A stretch of DNA of 64,000 nt, from positions 294,751 to 358,750 of the forward strand of contig NZ_SWDW01000002.1 in NCBI RefSeq assembly GCF_004919045.1, in the 5' to 3' direction. The notes beneath the pieces are model-generated. The model ran no database searches and was not told where the DNA came from. It was given only the letters and a program-made list of their open reading frames with translations. Position numbers and translations under genes: made by a program. This DNA is from Sinomonas albida. Lineage in GTDB: Bacteria; Actinomycetota; Actinomycetes; Actinomycetales; Micrococcaceae. Shown here piece after piece: positions 18,508-27,529 of this stretch. How positions within the stretch are numbered: position 1 is the stretch's first letter; each line of letters starts with the position of its first letter.

Positions 18508-19689
18508 ATGAAGATCCTGCACACCTCGGACTGGCACCTCGGGCGGTCGTTCCACGGCTTGGGGCTGCTTGCTGCCCAGAGCGAGTGGATCGACGGCCTC
18601 GTGGAGTTCGTCGCCGCCGAGGGGGTCGAGGCGGTGCTCGTCTCGGGGGACGTGTACGACCGTGCGCTGCCGGGCGTGGACGTCGTGGCGCTCCTCGACA
18701 GGGCGCTCGTCCGCCTCACGGAGGCCGGCGCGCGGGTCATCCTCACGAGCGGGAACCACGATTCGGCCGTGCGGCTCGGCTTCGGGGCGCGCCTTCTCGA
18801 GCGCGCGGGGGTCCACGTCCGGACGCGCGTTGCGGAGCTTGCCGATCCGGTGATCGTCGAGGGCTCCGAGGGCTTCGAGGTGGCCGTGTACGGGGTGCCC
18901 TATCTCGAGCCGCGGCTCGTCGCGGACGAACTCGGCGTCGAAGAGGCGGGCCACACGCCCGTCACGCGCGCCGCGATCGAGCGGATTCGCGCCGATCTGG
19001 AGCGTCGGCGGGGCGAGCGTTCAGCGACGGGGGCCGGTGCCTTGCATTCAGTGGTCATGGCCCACACGTTCGCGTCCGGCGGGATTTCCGCCGAGAGTGA
19101 GCGCGCGCTCGCGGTCGGCGGGCTCGACGTCGTCCCGATCGAGGCGTTCAGTGGGATCGACTACGCGGCGCTCGGCCATCTGCACGGCCGGCAGCGGCTC
19201 GCCGAGAACGTCCGCTACTCGGGGTCGCCGCTCGCGTATTCCTTCGGCGAGGCGCGCCAGCCCAAGGGAGCGTGGCTCGTCGAGTTCGGCGATTCTGGGC
19301 TGACCTCCGTGAAAGAGGTGGGTTGGCCGACGAGCCATCGGCTCGCGGTGCTGCGCGGTACCCTCGACGAGCTCCTGGGCGATCCTGAGCTGGCCGACGC
19401 CGAGTCCGCCTGCTGCCAGGTCACGCTCACGGATGCCGAGCGGCCGCAGCGTGCCATGGAACGCCTGCGCACGCGCTTCCCGCTCACGCTGTCGCTGCAG
19501 TTCGACCCGGCGGGCGGCGCCGAGCGCGCGGCCACGACGTACAGCGGGCGCCTCGCGGCGGCCCGGGACGACCTCGAAGTGTGCTGCGGCTTCTTCGACC
19601 ACGTGCGCGGGCGGGGCCCCAACGACGAAGAGCGCGCAGCACTCGAGGGCGCTCTCGACGCCGTGAGACTCGCCGAGGCCGCGCAATGA
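18508..19689 (+). CDS. sbcD: Exonuclease subunit SbcD
   Basis: A 393-residue Mre11-type metallophosphoesterase, the nuclease subunit of the SbcCD complex that processes DNA hairpins and protein-blocked ends. The phosphoesterase motifs are complete: HTSDWHLG at residue 5, SGDVYDR, SGNHDS, MAHTFASGG and LGHLHG. The C-terminal part (~270-393) is the capping and SbcC-binding region. It overlaps sbcC by 4 nt (ATGA). Confidence 0.95.
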   Translation: MKILHTSDWHLGRSFHGLGLLAAQSEWIDGLVEFVAAEGVEAVLVSGDVYDRALPGVDVVALLDRALVRLTEAGARVILTSGNHDSAVRLGFGARLLERAGVHVRTRVAELADPVIVEGSEGFEVAVYGVPYLEPRLVADELGVEEAGHTPVTRAAIERIRADLERRRGERSATGAGALHSVVMAHTFASGGISAESERALAVGGLDVVPIEAFSGIDYAALGHLHGRQRLAENVRYSGSPLAYSFGEARQPKGAWLVEFGDSGLTSVKEVGWPTSHRLAVLRGTLDELLGDPELADAESACCQVTLTDAERPQRAMERLRTRFPLTLSLQFDPAGGAERAATTYSGRLAAARDDLEVCCGFFDHVRGRGPNDEERAALEGALDAVRLAEAAQ

Positions 19690-22600
19690 GGCTCCATCGG
19701 CTCGAGATCGAGGCCTTCGGCCCGTTCGCCGAGCGGCAGTCGATCGACTTCGACGCCCTCGCCGAGCACGGCCTGTTCCTGCTCAACGGCGCCACGGGCG
19801 CGGGCAAGACGAGCGTGCTCGATGCGGTGTGCTTCGCTCTGTACGGCGGCCTGCCCGGAGCGCGGCAGGGCAGCAAGTCGCTCAAGAGCCATCACGCAGC
19901 CCCCGCCGCGCAGCCCGAGGCCGTGCTCGAGTTCAGCGCTCAGGGCCGGCGTTTCGAGGTGCGCCGCACCCCAGCCTGGGAGCGCCCGAGCCCGCGGGCC
20001 AAGAACGGATTCACGACGCAGCAGGCGAGCACCCACCTGCGCGAGCTTGTCGCGGGAGAGTGGCAGCCTGTGTCGTCGCGCAACGACGAGGCGTCGCAGG
20101 TCCTGGGCAGCGTGCTCGGTATGGACCGCGAGCAGTTCACGCGGGTGGCGATGCTCCCGCAGGGGGAGTTCGCCGCGTTCCTCAGAGCGGAGCCCAAGGA
20201 GCGCGAGAAGCTGCTCGAGAGCCTCTTCTCGACGGGTCGCTTCGGCGAGGTCGAGGCGCAGCTCGCGGCGATGGCGCAGGAGGCCGAGGCGCGCGCCGCT
20301 GCGTCGGAGGCCGCGGCCAGAATGCCCGTGAGGCAGCTCGAGGCCGAGCTGGCCGCGCCCGAGTGGAGCCGCGCCCTGGCTGACGGGTCGATGGGCGCGC
20401 CGTGGGAGGCGCCGGAGGAAGGTGCGCTTGCGATCGACGAGGCGACACCCCTCGACGGTGACGCCGTGGACGCAAGGTTTGAGTGGGCGGTTCGTCGGTT
20501 TGCCCACTTCGCGGCTCGGGCGGGCGAGGAGATTGCGGCGGCGCGCGACGGAGTGAGCGCGGCGCGGTCCGCCGAGGAGGAGTGCCGCCGAGCCGTCGAC
20601 GACGCCGCCGAGCTCGCCGCTGCCCGAGCCCGCCGTTCACGCTGGGAGGCGGACCGGCCGATCCAAGCCGAACGCGTCGAGCGACTCGACCGCGCGGCGG
20701 CGGCCGGCGCCCTGCGCGCGGAACTCGACGGCGAGCGGCGGGCCGCGGTCGCGGCCCAGAGGGCCGGCGAGGAACTCCGGGCGGCCTTCGGCGTTGCCGC
20801 CGCCGCGGGGTGGGAGGCGCCCGAGGGGAAGGAGCTGACGGCGGCGGAGCTTCGATCAGAGGCGGGCGACGTGCGCTCGGAGGCCGCGGTGCTCGAGGAA
20901 CGAATCCCCCTCGAGGACGCTTTCCAGCAGGCCGAGGACGAACTGTCGGCGTCACGGGCACAGGCCGAGCGCCAGCGCGACGCGGTGGCCAGGCTCGACC
21001 TCGAGCTCGCGGAGCTCGGCCGCTCCACCGAGGAGCTGGCAGCCGAGCGCGCGCGGCTCGAGTCCGCGGCGGGGTCCCTCGGAGGCCTCCAGCGGGACTT
21101 CGAGGCGGCGCGGGCAGTCCTCGACGCCGTTCAGGCGTTCGCGGAGGCCGCCGGGCGCCGCCGATCGGCCGAGGAGCGTCACGGCGCGCTGCGCGAGGCC
21201 TCCCTCCAGCGCAGGGCCGAATGGCTCGACCTTCGCGAGGAGCGGCTCGCCCATACGGCCTACGAGCTCGCCTCGGGCCTCGCGGACGGGGCGCCGTGCC
21301 CGGTGTGCGGCTCGGCGGACCATCCCCACCCGGCCGTCGGCGACGAGGATCCGCTCCGCCTCGTCGACCGCGAACGGTCGGCCGCGGAGGAGTCGGAGCG
21401 CGCCGCCGAGCGCGAGCGGGCCGCAGCGGCGTCGGTCGCGGAGGCGACGGCAGCCGTCGCGGCGGCTGCAGCGCGGGGAGGCGACGCCGATCCCGACAAG
21501 GCCGCGCGGGAGGCCGAGGAGCTAGGGATGGCGCTCCGGGCGGCACGGGAGGCCGAGGAGCGCCTGGCCGTGGTCGGCAAGCGGCTCGAAGCCCTCGACG
21601 TCCGACGGCGGGCGGCTGGCACCGAGCACGAGGCCGCGTCGACATCGCTCGCTCTGGCCGAGGACTTGTCCGGGAGGCTTGAGTCCGAGATCGAGCGCCG
21701 CCGCACGCAGCTCGACGCGTGGCGCGACGGGTGGGGGAGCCTGCGGGCCCGCCACGCGGCGCTGGCCGCCGTCGTTCGGGCACTCGAACCGCTTGCGGAC
21801 GCGGCGGCACGGGCCGCCGCGGAGGGGGCGCGGCTCGGCGACGCCCAGAGCGCGCTCGCCCAGGCGCTCGCCGTGAGTCCCTTCGCGGATGCGGCGGCCG
21901 CCCGCGCGGCGCTCCTCGACGAGTCCGAGGCCGCGGCGCTGCGGCGCGCCGTCGACGGCCATCGGGCCGAGGAGCAGTCCATCAACGGCCTGCTTGAGTC
22001 TGCGGCGGCGGTCCGGGCGCTCGCCGCGGAGCGGGCCCCCCGGGAGGCCAGGGGGCGCGGCCTCGAGGACGTCGCCGGGGCGGCCGGGGACCGTGTGGCG
22101 TCGGAGAGCGAGTGGGCTGTCGGGGGAAGCTGGGCAGAGAGCGGTGAGGAGCGGCTTGCCTCGTGTCAGGAGGCACTCCGGCGCGCCGAGACGCGGCTTG
22201 CGGAGGCCCAGACCGCAGAACACGCGGCGCGCACTGCGGGCGCCAAGTGCGAGCGGCTGCACGGGGAATTCCGCGCCACGCTTCCGGCGCTGAGGAGAGA
22301 TCGCGCCAAGAGCGACCTCCTCGGCGAGCTCCAGCGGACGGCTCGGGGGAGCGGCAGCGAGAACCGGCTCCGCATGTCGCTGCACCGCTACGTGCTTGCG
22401 GGGCGGCTCGAGCAGGTCGCGGCAGCCGCGAGCGAGCGGCTCGACGTCATGAGCGACGGGCGGTTCAGCCTCGAGCACACGGACGCACTCGCTGCTCGGG
22501 GAGCGGCCTCCGGGCTTGGCCTTGAGGTCATGGACGCCTGGACGGGCCAGCGGCGCGACCCGGCGACGCTCTCGGGCGGAGAGTCGTTCATGGCCTCGCT

Positions 22601-22874
22601 CGCCCTCGCGCTCGGCCTCGCGGACGTCGTGCAGCACGAGACCGGCGGCGTTGACATCGAGACGCTCTTCGTCGACGAGGGCTTCGGGACGCTCGACGAG
22701 CAGACGCTCGAGCAGGTCATGGAGGCCATCGAGGGGCTCCGCGCCGGGGGTCGGACAGTAGGGCTCGTGAGCCACGTCCCCGAGCTCAAGCAGCGGATAC
22801 CGGCGCAGATCCGCGTGACGAAGGGACGTTCGGGCTCGACCCTCGAGGTCGTCGCGGGCGGCGCCGCGATCTGA
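19686..22874 (+). CDS. sbcC: Exonuclease subunit SbcC (SMC-like ATPase)
   Basis: A 1062-residue Rad50-type ATPase, partner of SbcD. Walker A (GATGAGKT) is at residues 35-42. Two long Ala/Glu/Arg-rich coiled-coil arms flank a zinc hook CPVCGSADHPHP near residue 538. The ABC signature LSGGESF lies near residue 961 and Walker B LFVDEGFGTLD near 1000. Length is typical. The ATG overlaps the sbcD stop. Confidence 0.95.
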   Translation: MRLHRLEIEAFGPFAERQSIDFDALAEHGLFLLNGATGAGKTSVLDAVCFALYGGLPGARQGSKSLKSHHAAPAAQPEAVLEFSAQGRRFEVRRTPAWERPSPRAKNGFTTQQASTHLRELVAGEWQPVSSRNDEASQVLGSVLGMDREQFTRVAMLPQGEFAAFLRAEPKEREKLLESLFSTGRFGEVEAQLAAMAQEAEARAAASEAAARMPVRQLEAELAAPEWSRALADGSMGAPWEAPEEGALAIDEATPLDGDAVDARFEWAVRRFAHFAARAGEEIAAARDGVSAARSAEEECRRAVDDAAELAAARARRSRWEADRPIQAERVERLDRAAAAGALRAELDGERRAAVAAQRAGEELRAAFGVAAAAGWEAPEGKELTAAELRSEAGDVRSEAAVLEERIPLEDAFQQAEDELSASRAQAERQRDAVARLDLELAELGRSTEELAAERARLESAAGSLGGLQRDFEAARAVLDAVQAFAEAAGRRRSAEERHGALREASLQRRAEWLDLREERLAHTAYELASGLADGAPCPVCGSADHPHPAVGDEDPLRLVDRERSAAEESERAAERERAAAASVAEATAAVAAAAARGGDADPDKAAREAEELGMALRAAREAEERLAVVGKRLEALDVRRRAAGTEHEAASTSLALAEDLSGRLESEIERRRTQLDAWRDGWGSLRARHAALAAVVRALEPLADAAARAAAEGARLGDAQSALAQALAVSPFADAAAARAALLDESEAAALRRAVDGHRAEEQSINGLLESAAAVRALAAERAPREARGRGLEDVAGAAGDRVASESEWAVGGSWAESGEERLASCQEALRRAETRLAEAQTAEHAARTAGAKCERLHGEFRATLPALRRDRAKSDLLGELQRTARGSGSENRLRMSLHRYVLAGRLEQVAAAASERLDVMSDGRFSLEHTDALAARGAASGLGLEVMDAWTGQRRDPATLSGGESFMASLALALGLADVVQHETGGVDIETLFVDEGFGTLDEQTLEQVMEAIEGLRAGGRTVGLVSHVPELKQRIPAQIRVTKGRSGSTLEVVAGGAAI

Positions 22875-22931
22875 CGCGCGGGAGGCCAGGGCGCCGGCCG
22901 CACGAGGGTGCGTGGGCAGCGCGCCGCCAAA

Positions 22932-23015
22932 GCTGCGCAGCTCGTGGGGCCGCTGCGCAGCTCGTGAGGCCCACGCTCCCCAGCCCGTGCGGCCTCTGCT
23001 GCGCAGGCCGTGAGG
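22932..23015. repeat. GCTGCGCAGCTCGTG repeats downstream of sbcC
   Basis: The 15-mer occurs at 22932 and 22952, with a variant at 22998. The 226-bp gap between sbcC and the next gene contains only this repeat and no obvious gene. A TACGAT hexamer at 23030-23035 is a possible -10 for the next gene. Confidence 0.6.
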
Positions 23016-23100
23016 ACCGCGCCGGCCGGTACGATGGGACCGTTGCCGGGTTCGGCGCGACGGGTGGCAGGGACGTCGCGCAGTCGAAGAGGCGTGCCCG

Positions 23101-24327
23101 TTGTCGATCCGCGTATCTGTCTTAGCCCGCTACAAAGTCCTCCCGCGCTTGGCCGGCGGGTCCTTCCTCCCGCTCGGCCTGTTCGCGCGTCTCCCGCTCG
23201 CGATGCTCACCCTCGGCGCGCTCACGCTCCTCTCGGTGGTGTCCGGCTCCTACGCCCTCGGCGGGCTCGCTGCGGGCGCCGTCGGCGTCGGCTCCGCCGT
23301 CGGCGCACCGGTCCTCGGGGCCTTTGCGGACCGACTCGGCCAACGGCCCGTGCTCCTCTCCGCGGCCACGCTCAACACGGCGGCGATCGTCGCGGTCGTC
23401 CTCACGTCATACCCGCCCGGGGGACTCTCTCCCGCGAGCCCTGTCCCGGTCGTCGCGGCGGCGCTCGCCGCCGGACTCACCACGCCCCAGGTCGGCCCGT
23501 TCGCGAGGGCCCGCTGGATTGGTCTCACGGAGGGCCGAACGCTCAGGGCACTCGAGCTCGACGCGGCGCTCTCCTACGAGGGAACGGCGGACGAGGTCAC
23601 GTTCGTCCTCGGCCCGGCGCTCGTAGGGGTGCTCGGCGCGGCGCTCGCGCCGTGGGTGCCCCTCGCCGTCGCCGCGGCCCTCACGCTCACGCTCGTGACG
23701 GCGTTCGCGGTCCACCCGACAGCCGCGGCGGTCCGCCCGATGGCGCGCGGAGAGCTCGCTCCGGTCCGGCCCCGGGAGTGGGCGATCGTTCTCTTGCCGG
23801 TCGCGGCGATGCTCGCCATGGGGACGTTCTTCGGGGGCACCCAGGCTGCGCTGACCGCGTTCTCGGGCGAGCACGGCGTGCCCGAGCTGGGCGGACTCCT
23901 GTACGCGGCGATGGGGCTCACGTCGGCTGCGGCCGCGCTGAGCGTCGCGGTCTGGCCGCAGTCGTTCCGGCTCGCAGCCCGATGGTTCGCGTGCGCGCTC
24001 GCGATGCTCGCCTTCAGCTTCACGCTGTTCGCCCCGCAAGGCGTCGGTCCCATGGCCGCCGCGCTGCTGCTGACCGGAATACCTGTCGGCCCGATCATGG
24101 TCACGGTCTTCGGGATCGGCGGGAGGCTCGCGCCCGCCGGGCGCACGAGCACCGTCATGACGGCCCTCGCGAGCGGGATCGTGGCCGGCACGGCGCTGGG
24201 CTCCGCGGTCGGCGGGCGACTTGCGCAGTCGGGCGGTTCGGCGGCGGCCTTCGCGACGCCCGTGGCCGCGGCGGCCGTGCTCGCGGCGCTCGGTGGGGCC
24301 GCCGTCGTCGTCATGCGACGCCGCTAG
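23101..24327 (+). CDS. MFS transporter
   Basis: A 408-residue MFS protein with 12 hydrophobic spans and a GAFADRLGQRPVLL motif A between TM2 and TM3. Export of a small metabolite is likely; the substrate is unknown. The proposed TTG start gives a basic amphipathic N-terminus before TM1. No better ATG or GTG exists upstream in frame, so the exact start is uncertain. It converges on the IclR gene. Confidence 0.75.
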   Translation: MSIRVSVLARYKVLPRLAGGSFLPLGLFARLPLAMLTLGALTLLSVVSGSYALGGLAAGAVGVGSAVGAPVLGAFADRLGQRPVLLSAATLNTAAIVAVVLTSYPPGGLSPASPVPVVAAALAAGLTTPQVGPFARARWIGLTEGRTLRALELDAALSYEGTADEVTFVLGPALVGVLGAALAPWVPLAVAAALTLTLVTAFAVHPTAAAVRPMARGELAPVRPREWAIVLLPVAAMLAMGTFFGGTQAALTAFSGEHGVPELGGLLYAAMGLTSAAAALSVAVWPQSFRLAARWFACALAMLAFSFTLFAPQGVGPMAAALLLTGIPVGPIMVTVFGIGGRLAPAGRTSTVMTALASGIVAGTALGSAVGGRLAQSGGSAAAFATPVAAAAVLAALGGAAVVVMRRR

Positions 24328-24340
24328 CGCCGCCCCGCGC

Positions 24341-24414
24341 CCTAGCTGACCGCGTCTGCGATGCGCCGCGCCACCCCGCGCCCCTAGCTGACCGCGTCTG
24401 CGATGCGCCGCGCC
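24341..24414. repeat. 32-bp direct repeat copying the 3' end of the IclR gene
   Basis: Identical 32-bp copies lie at 24341-24372 and 24383-24414 (42-bp period). The second contains the final codons and TAG of the minus-strand IclR gene; the first is an untranslated duplicate immediately beyond it. Confidence 0.9.
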
Positions 24415-25094
24415 GCGGCCTGGAGGGTCGCGCCGATGGCGGCCGCGTCGAGGTTCGGCCCCAGATGGACGACGGCGAGGGCGGACGGCCGCTGCCTGGC
24501 CGGCTGAATCGGGACGGCCACAGCGAAGACGCCGGGGATGACCTCGTCATGGCTCACGGCATAGCCGCGCGAGCGGGCCTCGTCGGCCTCGGGACGGTAG
24601 GGGATGTCGGGCATCCGCTGCTCCCACTCGGCGCGTCCGAGCGCCGACTGGATCGCGATGCCCGGGGCGCCGGACGCGACGCTGTGCCGCGTTCCGGGGC
24701 GCTGCGCAATGGCCGCCCCGTTGTGGCGCGGCTCGGCGGTGGAGAGCGTCACGCATTCGGCGTGGTCCCACACGACCACGAATGCCGTCATCCCGAGCTC
24801 GTCGGCGATCCGCCCGAGTTCGGGCGCGGCGGCCGACTGGAGGTCGCGCGCCACCCCGCGCGCCAGCACGGCGAGGCCGGCGCCCGGCAGGAGGCGCCCG
24901 GAGTCGTCGCGCTCCACGAGCGAGTGGTCCTCGAGCGTGCGGATGATCCGGTACGCGATCGAGCGGTGCAGCCCGAGCGACTCGGCGACCTCGGCTATGG
25001 TGAGCGGCGCCCGGGAATCGGCGAGGATCTCGAGCGCCGTGAGGCCGCGGGAGAGCGTCTGGGAGTGGGCCGCCGTTTCCGCTGTCCGCGGCAT
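24384..25094 (-). CDS. IclR family transcriptional regulator
   Basis: A 236-residue regulator with an N-terminal winged helix (LTIAEVAESLGLHRSIAYRI, residues ~34-53) and a C-terminal IclR effector domain ending in a DLGPNLDAAAIGATL-type helix. It is divergent from hpaC-hpaB, with operator-like palindromes between them. Control of the 4-hydroxyphenylacetate hydroxylase genes is therefore the best guess. The ATG at 25094 follows AAGGAG. Confidence 0.88.
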   Translation of the reverse strand: MPRTAETAAHSQTLSRGLTALEILADSRAPLTIAEVAESLGLHRSIAYRIIRTLEDHSLVERDDSGRLLPGAGLAVLARGVARDLQSAAAPELGRIADELGMTAFVVVWDHAECVTLSTAEPRHNGAAIAQRPGTRHSVASGAPGIAIQSALGRAEWEQRMPDIPYRPEADEARSRGYAVSHDEVIPGVFAVAVPIQPARQRPSALAVVHLGPNLDAAAIGATLQAAARRIADAVS

Positions 25095-25151
25095 GCGCTG
25101 CTCCTTCCGTCGCCGGGAGGCCGGCGAACGTCCTAGGCTCTTGTGGGGAGG

Positions 25152-25210
25152 CGAACACTCCTCTAAAGTGGGGATGTTCGATATTGGGACAGTGCGTTCT
25201 ATTATAGAAC
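25152..25210. promoter_or_regulatory. Candidate tandem IclR operators upstream of hpaC
   Basis: A perfect 15-bp palindrome GTTCTATTATAGAAC lies at 25196-25210. A second, imperfect site GTTC-N7-GGAC lies at 25176-25190, centred 20 bp away. A looser inverted pair, CGAACA (25152-25157) and TGTTCG (25175-25180), lies just before. GTTC/GAAC half sites two turns apart suit an IclR dimer-of-dimers. Confidence 0.6.
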
Positions 25211-25315
25211 GAGAGAGCGCGGCCCGACAAGGTCGGCGCTCAGGGGCAGTGCTTGCCTGAACCGGGACCGCGCGTGAGCCGTCCGAGATCAGGCCGGCTG
25301 AAGGAGGTAGCGACG

Positions 25316-25846
25316 ATGATCGCGCAGCCCAGCGCAGTTCCGAACAGGCACGGACCGACGAACCGGCACCGGGCGCTCCACTTCCGCGGCAGTCTGGGCC
25401 GCTTCGCCACCGGCGTCGCGATCGTGACGTTCGACGGCGTGAGCAAGCGCCACGGGATCACCGTCAATTCGTTCACGTCCGTCTCGCTCGAGCCCCCGCT
25501 CGTGCTCGTGAGCATCGCGCGCAACACGCGCGCGCACGACGAGCTCGCGGGCCGCCCCTTCACCGTGAACATCCTCGGGGCCGAGCAGCAGGCCCTCGCG
25601 ATGCACTTCGCAGGCAGGCCGGGCGTGGAGCCCGAGTGGGTCGAGGGGCCGGTGGCCCCTCGCCTGAGCCGCGTCCTCGCCTACTTCGAGTGCACGCCGT
25701 GGGCGGCGTACGACGGCGGAGACCACACCTTGTACCTGGGCGAGGTCGTCGACTTCAACTACCGTGCGGGGGACGCCCTCGCGTTCGCCAGCGGCCGCTT
25801 CACGACCATCCCCGAGAGCCAGCTCGGCGTCGAAGACCTGCTCTAG
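25316..25846 (+). CDS. hpaC: Flavin reductase component of 4-hydroxyphenylacetate 3-monooxygenase
   Basis: A 176-residue flavin reductase domain protein (HpaC/ActVB type) that reduces FMN or FAD with NAD(P)H for the oxygenase. The family core RFATGVAIVTF, then ITVNSFTSVSLEPPLVLVSI, is present from residue ~27. The ATG at 25316 follows GAAGGAGG, a strong ribosome-binding site. It is 64 bp upstream of hpaB, its expected partner. Confidence 0.88.
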   Translation: MIAQPSAVPNRHGPTNRHRALHFRGSLGRFATGVAIVTFDGVSKRHGITVNSFTSVSLEPPLVLVSIARNTRAHDELAGRPFTVNILGAEQQALAMHFAGRPGVEPEWVEGPVAPRLSRVLAYFECTPWAAYDGGDHTLYLGEVVDFNYRAGDALAFASGRFTTIPESQLGVEDLL

Positions 25847-25910
25847 GAGAAGGCTTCCTCGGTTCGACGCCCAGGACCGCACCCGCCCACTCGACGACTG
25901 GAGAGAAATC

Positions 25911-27362
25911 ATGGGTATCCGGACCGGCCAGCAGTTCCTCGACAAGCTCAACGCGATGCGCCCCCACCTCGTGATCGACGGGGAAGTCGTCTCGGAGAAC
26001 CTCACCGAGCACCCGTCGTTCCGAGGGCTCGCCCGGAGCTACGCGAAGCTCTTCGACCTCCAGCACGACGCCGAGTTCCGGGACGCGCTCACGTACGCGT
26101 CGCCGACCACGGGGGAACCCGTCAACGCCTCCTTCCTCGTGCCGCGCACCCGGGAGGACCTCGTGAGACGGCGCGAGGCCATGGCCGTGTGGGCCAACTA
26201 CTCGCAGGGCTTCCTGGGCCGGACCGGCGACTATCTCAATTCGGCTCTCACGGCCCTCGGCTCGGCCAAGAAGTTCTTCGCCCAGGCCGATCCCGTCTAC
26301 GGCGAGCGCATCGAGGCCTACTACGAGTTCGCGCGCGAGAACGACCTCCTCGCGACGCACACGCTCATCCCGCCGCAGGCGAATCGCTCGGTCTCGGGAT
26401 CGGAGCAGCTCGGCGGCCAGCTTGCCGCGCGGGTCGTGGAGGAGCGGGCCGACGGCGTGGTCCTGCACGGGGCCCGCATGCTCGCGACCATCGCGCCGAT
26501 CGCGGACGAGCTCCTCGTCTTCCCGTCGACGCTCCTGAGGGCCACCCCCGAGGACGCCCCCTATTCGTTCGCGGTCGCGATCCCGAATGACGCGCCGGGC
26601 CTGCACTACCTGTGCCGCGCGGGCCTGCACCACGGTGGCGGCCACCACGACGAGCCGCTCGCGAGCCGCTTCGAGGAGGTCGACGCGGTCGTCGTCTTCG
26701 ACAACGTCTTCGTCCCGCACGAGCGCGTCTTCATGCTGGGCCACCCCGAGCTGTGCAACCAGTGGTACTCCGAGACGGGCGCCGCCGCGCTCATGACCCA
26801 TCAGGTCGTGACTCGCACACTGGCCAAGAGCGAGTTCTTCCTGGGCCTTGCGTCGGAGGTCGCGGCGATGATCGGCATCGACGGCTTCCAGCACATCCAG
26901 GAGGACCTTGCGGAGCTTATCCGCAACGTGGAGATCGGCAAGGCGTTCATCGTCGCGGCAGAGGCACAGGCCGAGCTGAGCGACGACGGCGTCATGCTCC
27001 CGCACTGGCCCACGCTCAATGCCGCGCGCAACTGGTACCCCAAGGTCTCGCAGCGCTACCCCGAGATCATCCGCAAGTTCTGCGCGTCGGGCCTCATGGG
27101 GCTCCCGGGGGAGGCCGATCTCGACGTCGCGCGTGAGGACATCGAGATGTACCTCCAGGGCAAGTCGCTCACCGGCCCCGAGCGCATCCGCCTCTTCAAG
27201 CTCGCGGCCGACGCGTCAGTGACCGGGTTCGCTGGCCGCCAGTCGCTCTACGAGTACTTCTTCTTCGGCGATCCCGTCCGGATGGCGGGCGCCCTCGTGA
27301 ACAGCTACGACCGCGATCCGCTGCGGGCCCGCGTGCGGGAGTTCCTGCACCGCGAGGACTGA
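25911..27362 (+). CDS. hpaB: 4-hydroxyphenylacetate 3-monooxygenase, oxygenase component
   Basis: A 483-residue FADH2-dependent oxygenase that ortho-hydroxylates 4-hydroxyphenylacetate to homoprotocatechuate. It matches the HpaB/PheA family along its length. The substrate-site region GRTGDYLNS (Arg, Tyr) and the ATHTLIPPQANR segment (the catalytic His) are visible, and the mid-domain flavin loops are intact. A related phenol or chlorophenol substrate cannot be excluded, but the meta-cleavage operon at 44-50 kb favours 4-hydroxyphenylacetate. Confidence 0.9.
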   Translation: MGIRTGQQFLDKLNAMRPHLVIDGEVVSENLTEHPSFRGLARSYAKLFDLQHDAEFRDALTYASPTTGEPVNASFLVPRTREDLVRRREAMAVWANYSQGFLGRTGDYLNSALTALGSAKKFFAQADPVYGERIEAYYEFARENDLLATHTLIPPQANRSVSGSEQLGGQLAARVVEERADGVVLHGARMLATIAPIADELLVFPSTLLRATPEDAPYSFAVAIPNDAPGLHYLCRAGLHHGGGHHDEPLASRFEEVDAVVVFDNVFVPHERVFMLGHPELCNQWYSETGAAALMTHQVVTRTLAKSEFFLGLASEVAAMIGIDGFQHIQEDLAELIRNVEIGKAFIVAAEAQAELSDDGVMLPHWPTLNAARNWYPKVSQRYPEIIRKFCASGLMGLPGEADLDVAREDIEMYLQGKSLTGPERIRLFKLAADASVTGFAGRQSLYEYFFFGDPVRMAGALVNSYDRDPLRARVREFLHRED

Positions 27363-27390
27363 ATCTCGCGGGCTGAATAGGCCCGAAAAC

Positions 27391-27522
27391 GTTGCGGGGT
27401 CCCGTCCCGTGGGTTGCGGGGTCCCGTCCCGTGGGTTGTGGGGTCTCGTCCCGTGGGTTGTGGGGTCCCGTCCCGTGGGTTGTGGGGTCCCGTCCCGTGG
27501 GTTGTGGGGTCCCGTCCCGTGC
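27391..27522. repeat. 22-bp tandem array A (six units)
   Basis: Units begin GTTG(C/T)GGGGTCCC at 27391, 27413, 27435, 27457, 27479 and 27501, with no spacer. The array fills the gap between the convergent hpaB and GntR genes. The 13-nt unit core is shared, in opposite orientation, with array B at 43474. Confidence 0.95.
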
Positions 27523-27529
27523 GCCCGCG

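Noticed and set aside
27391..27522. Direct repeats that could be mistaken for a CRISPR array
   Set aside because: Units follow each other with no unique spacers, the period is only 22 bp, and no cas gene is in the window. The same holds for arrays at 43474 and 56402.
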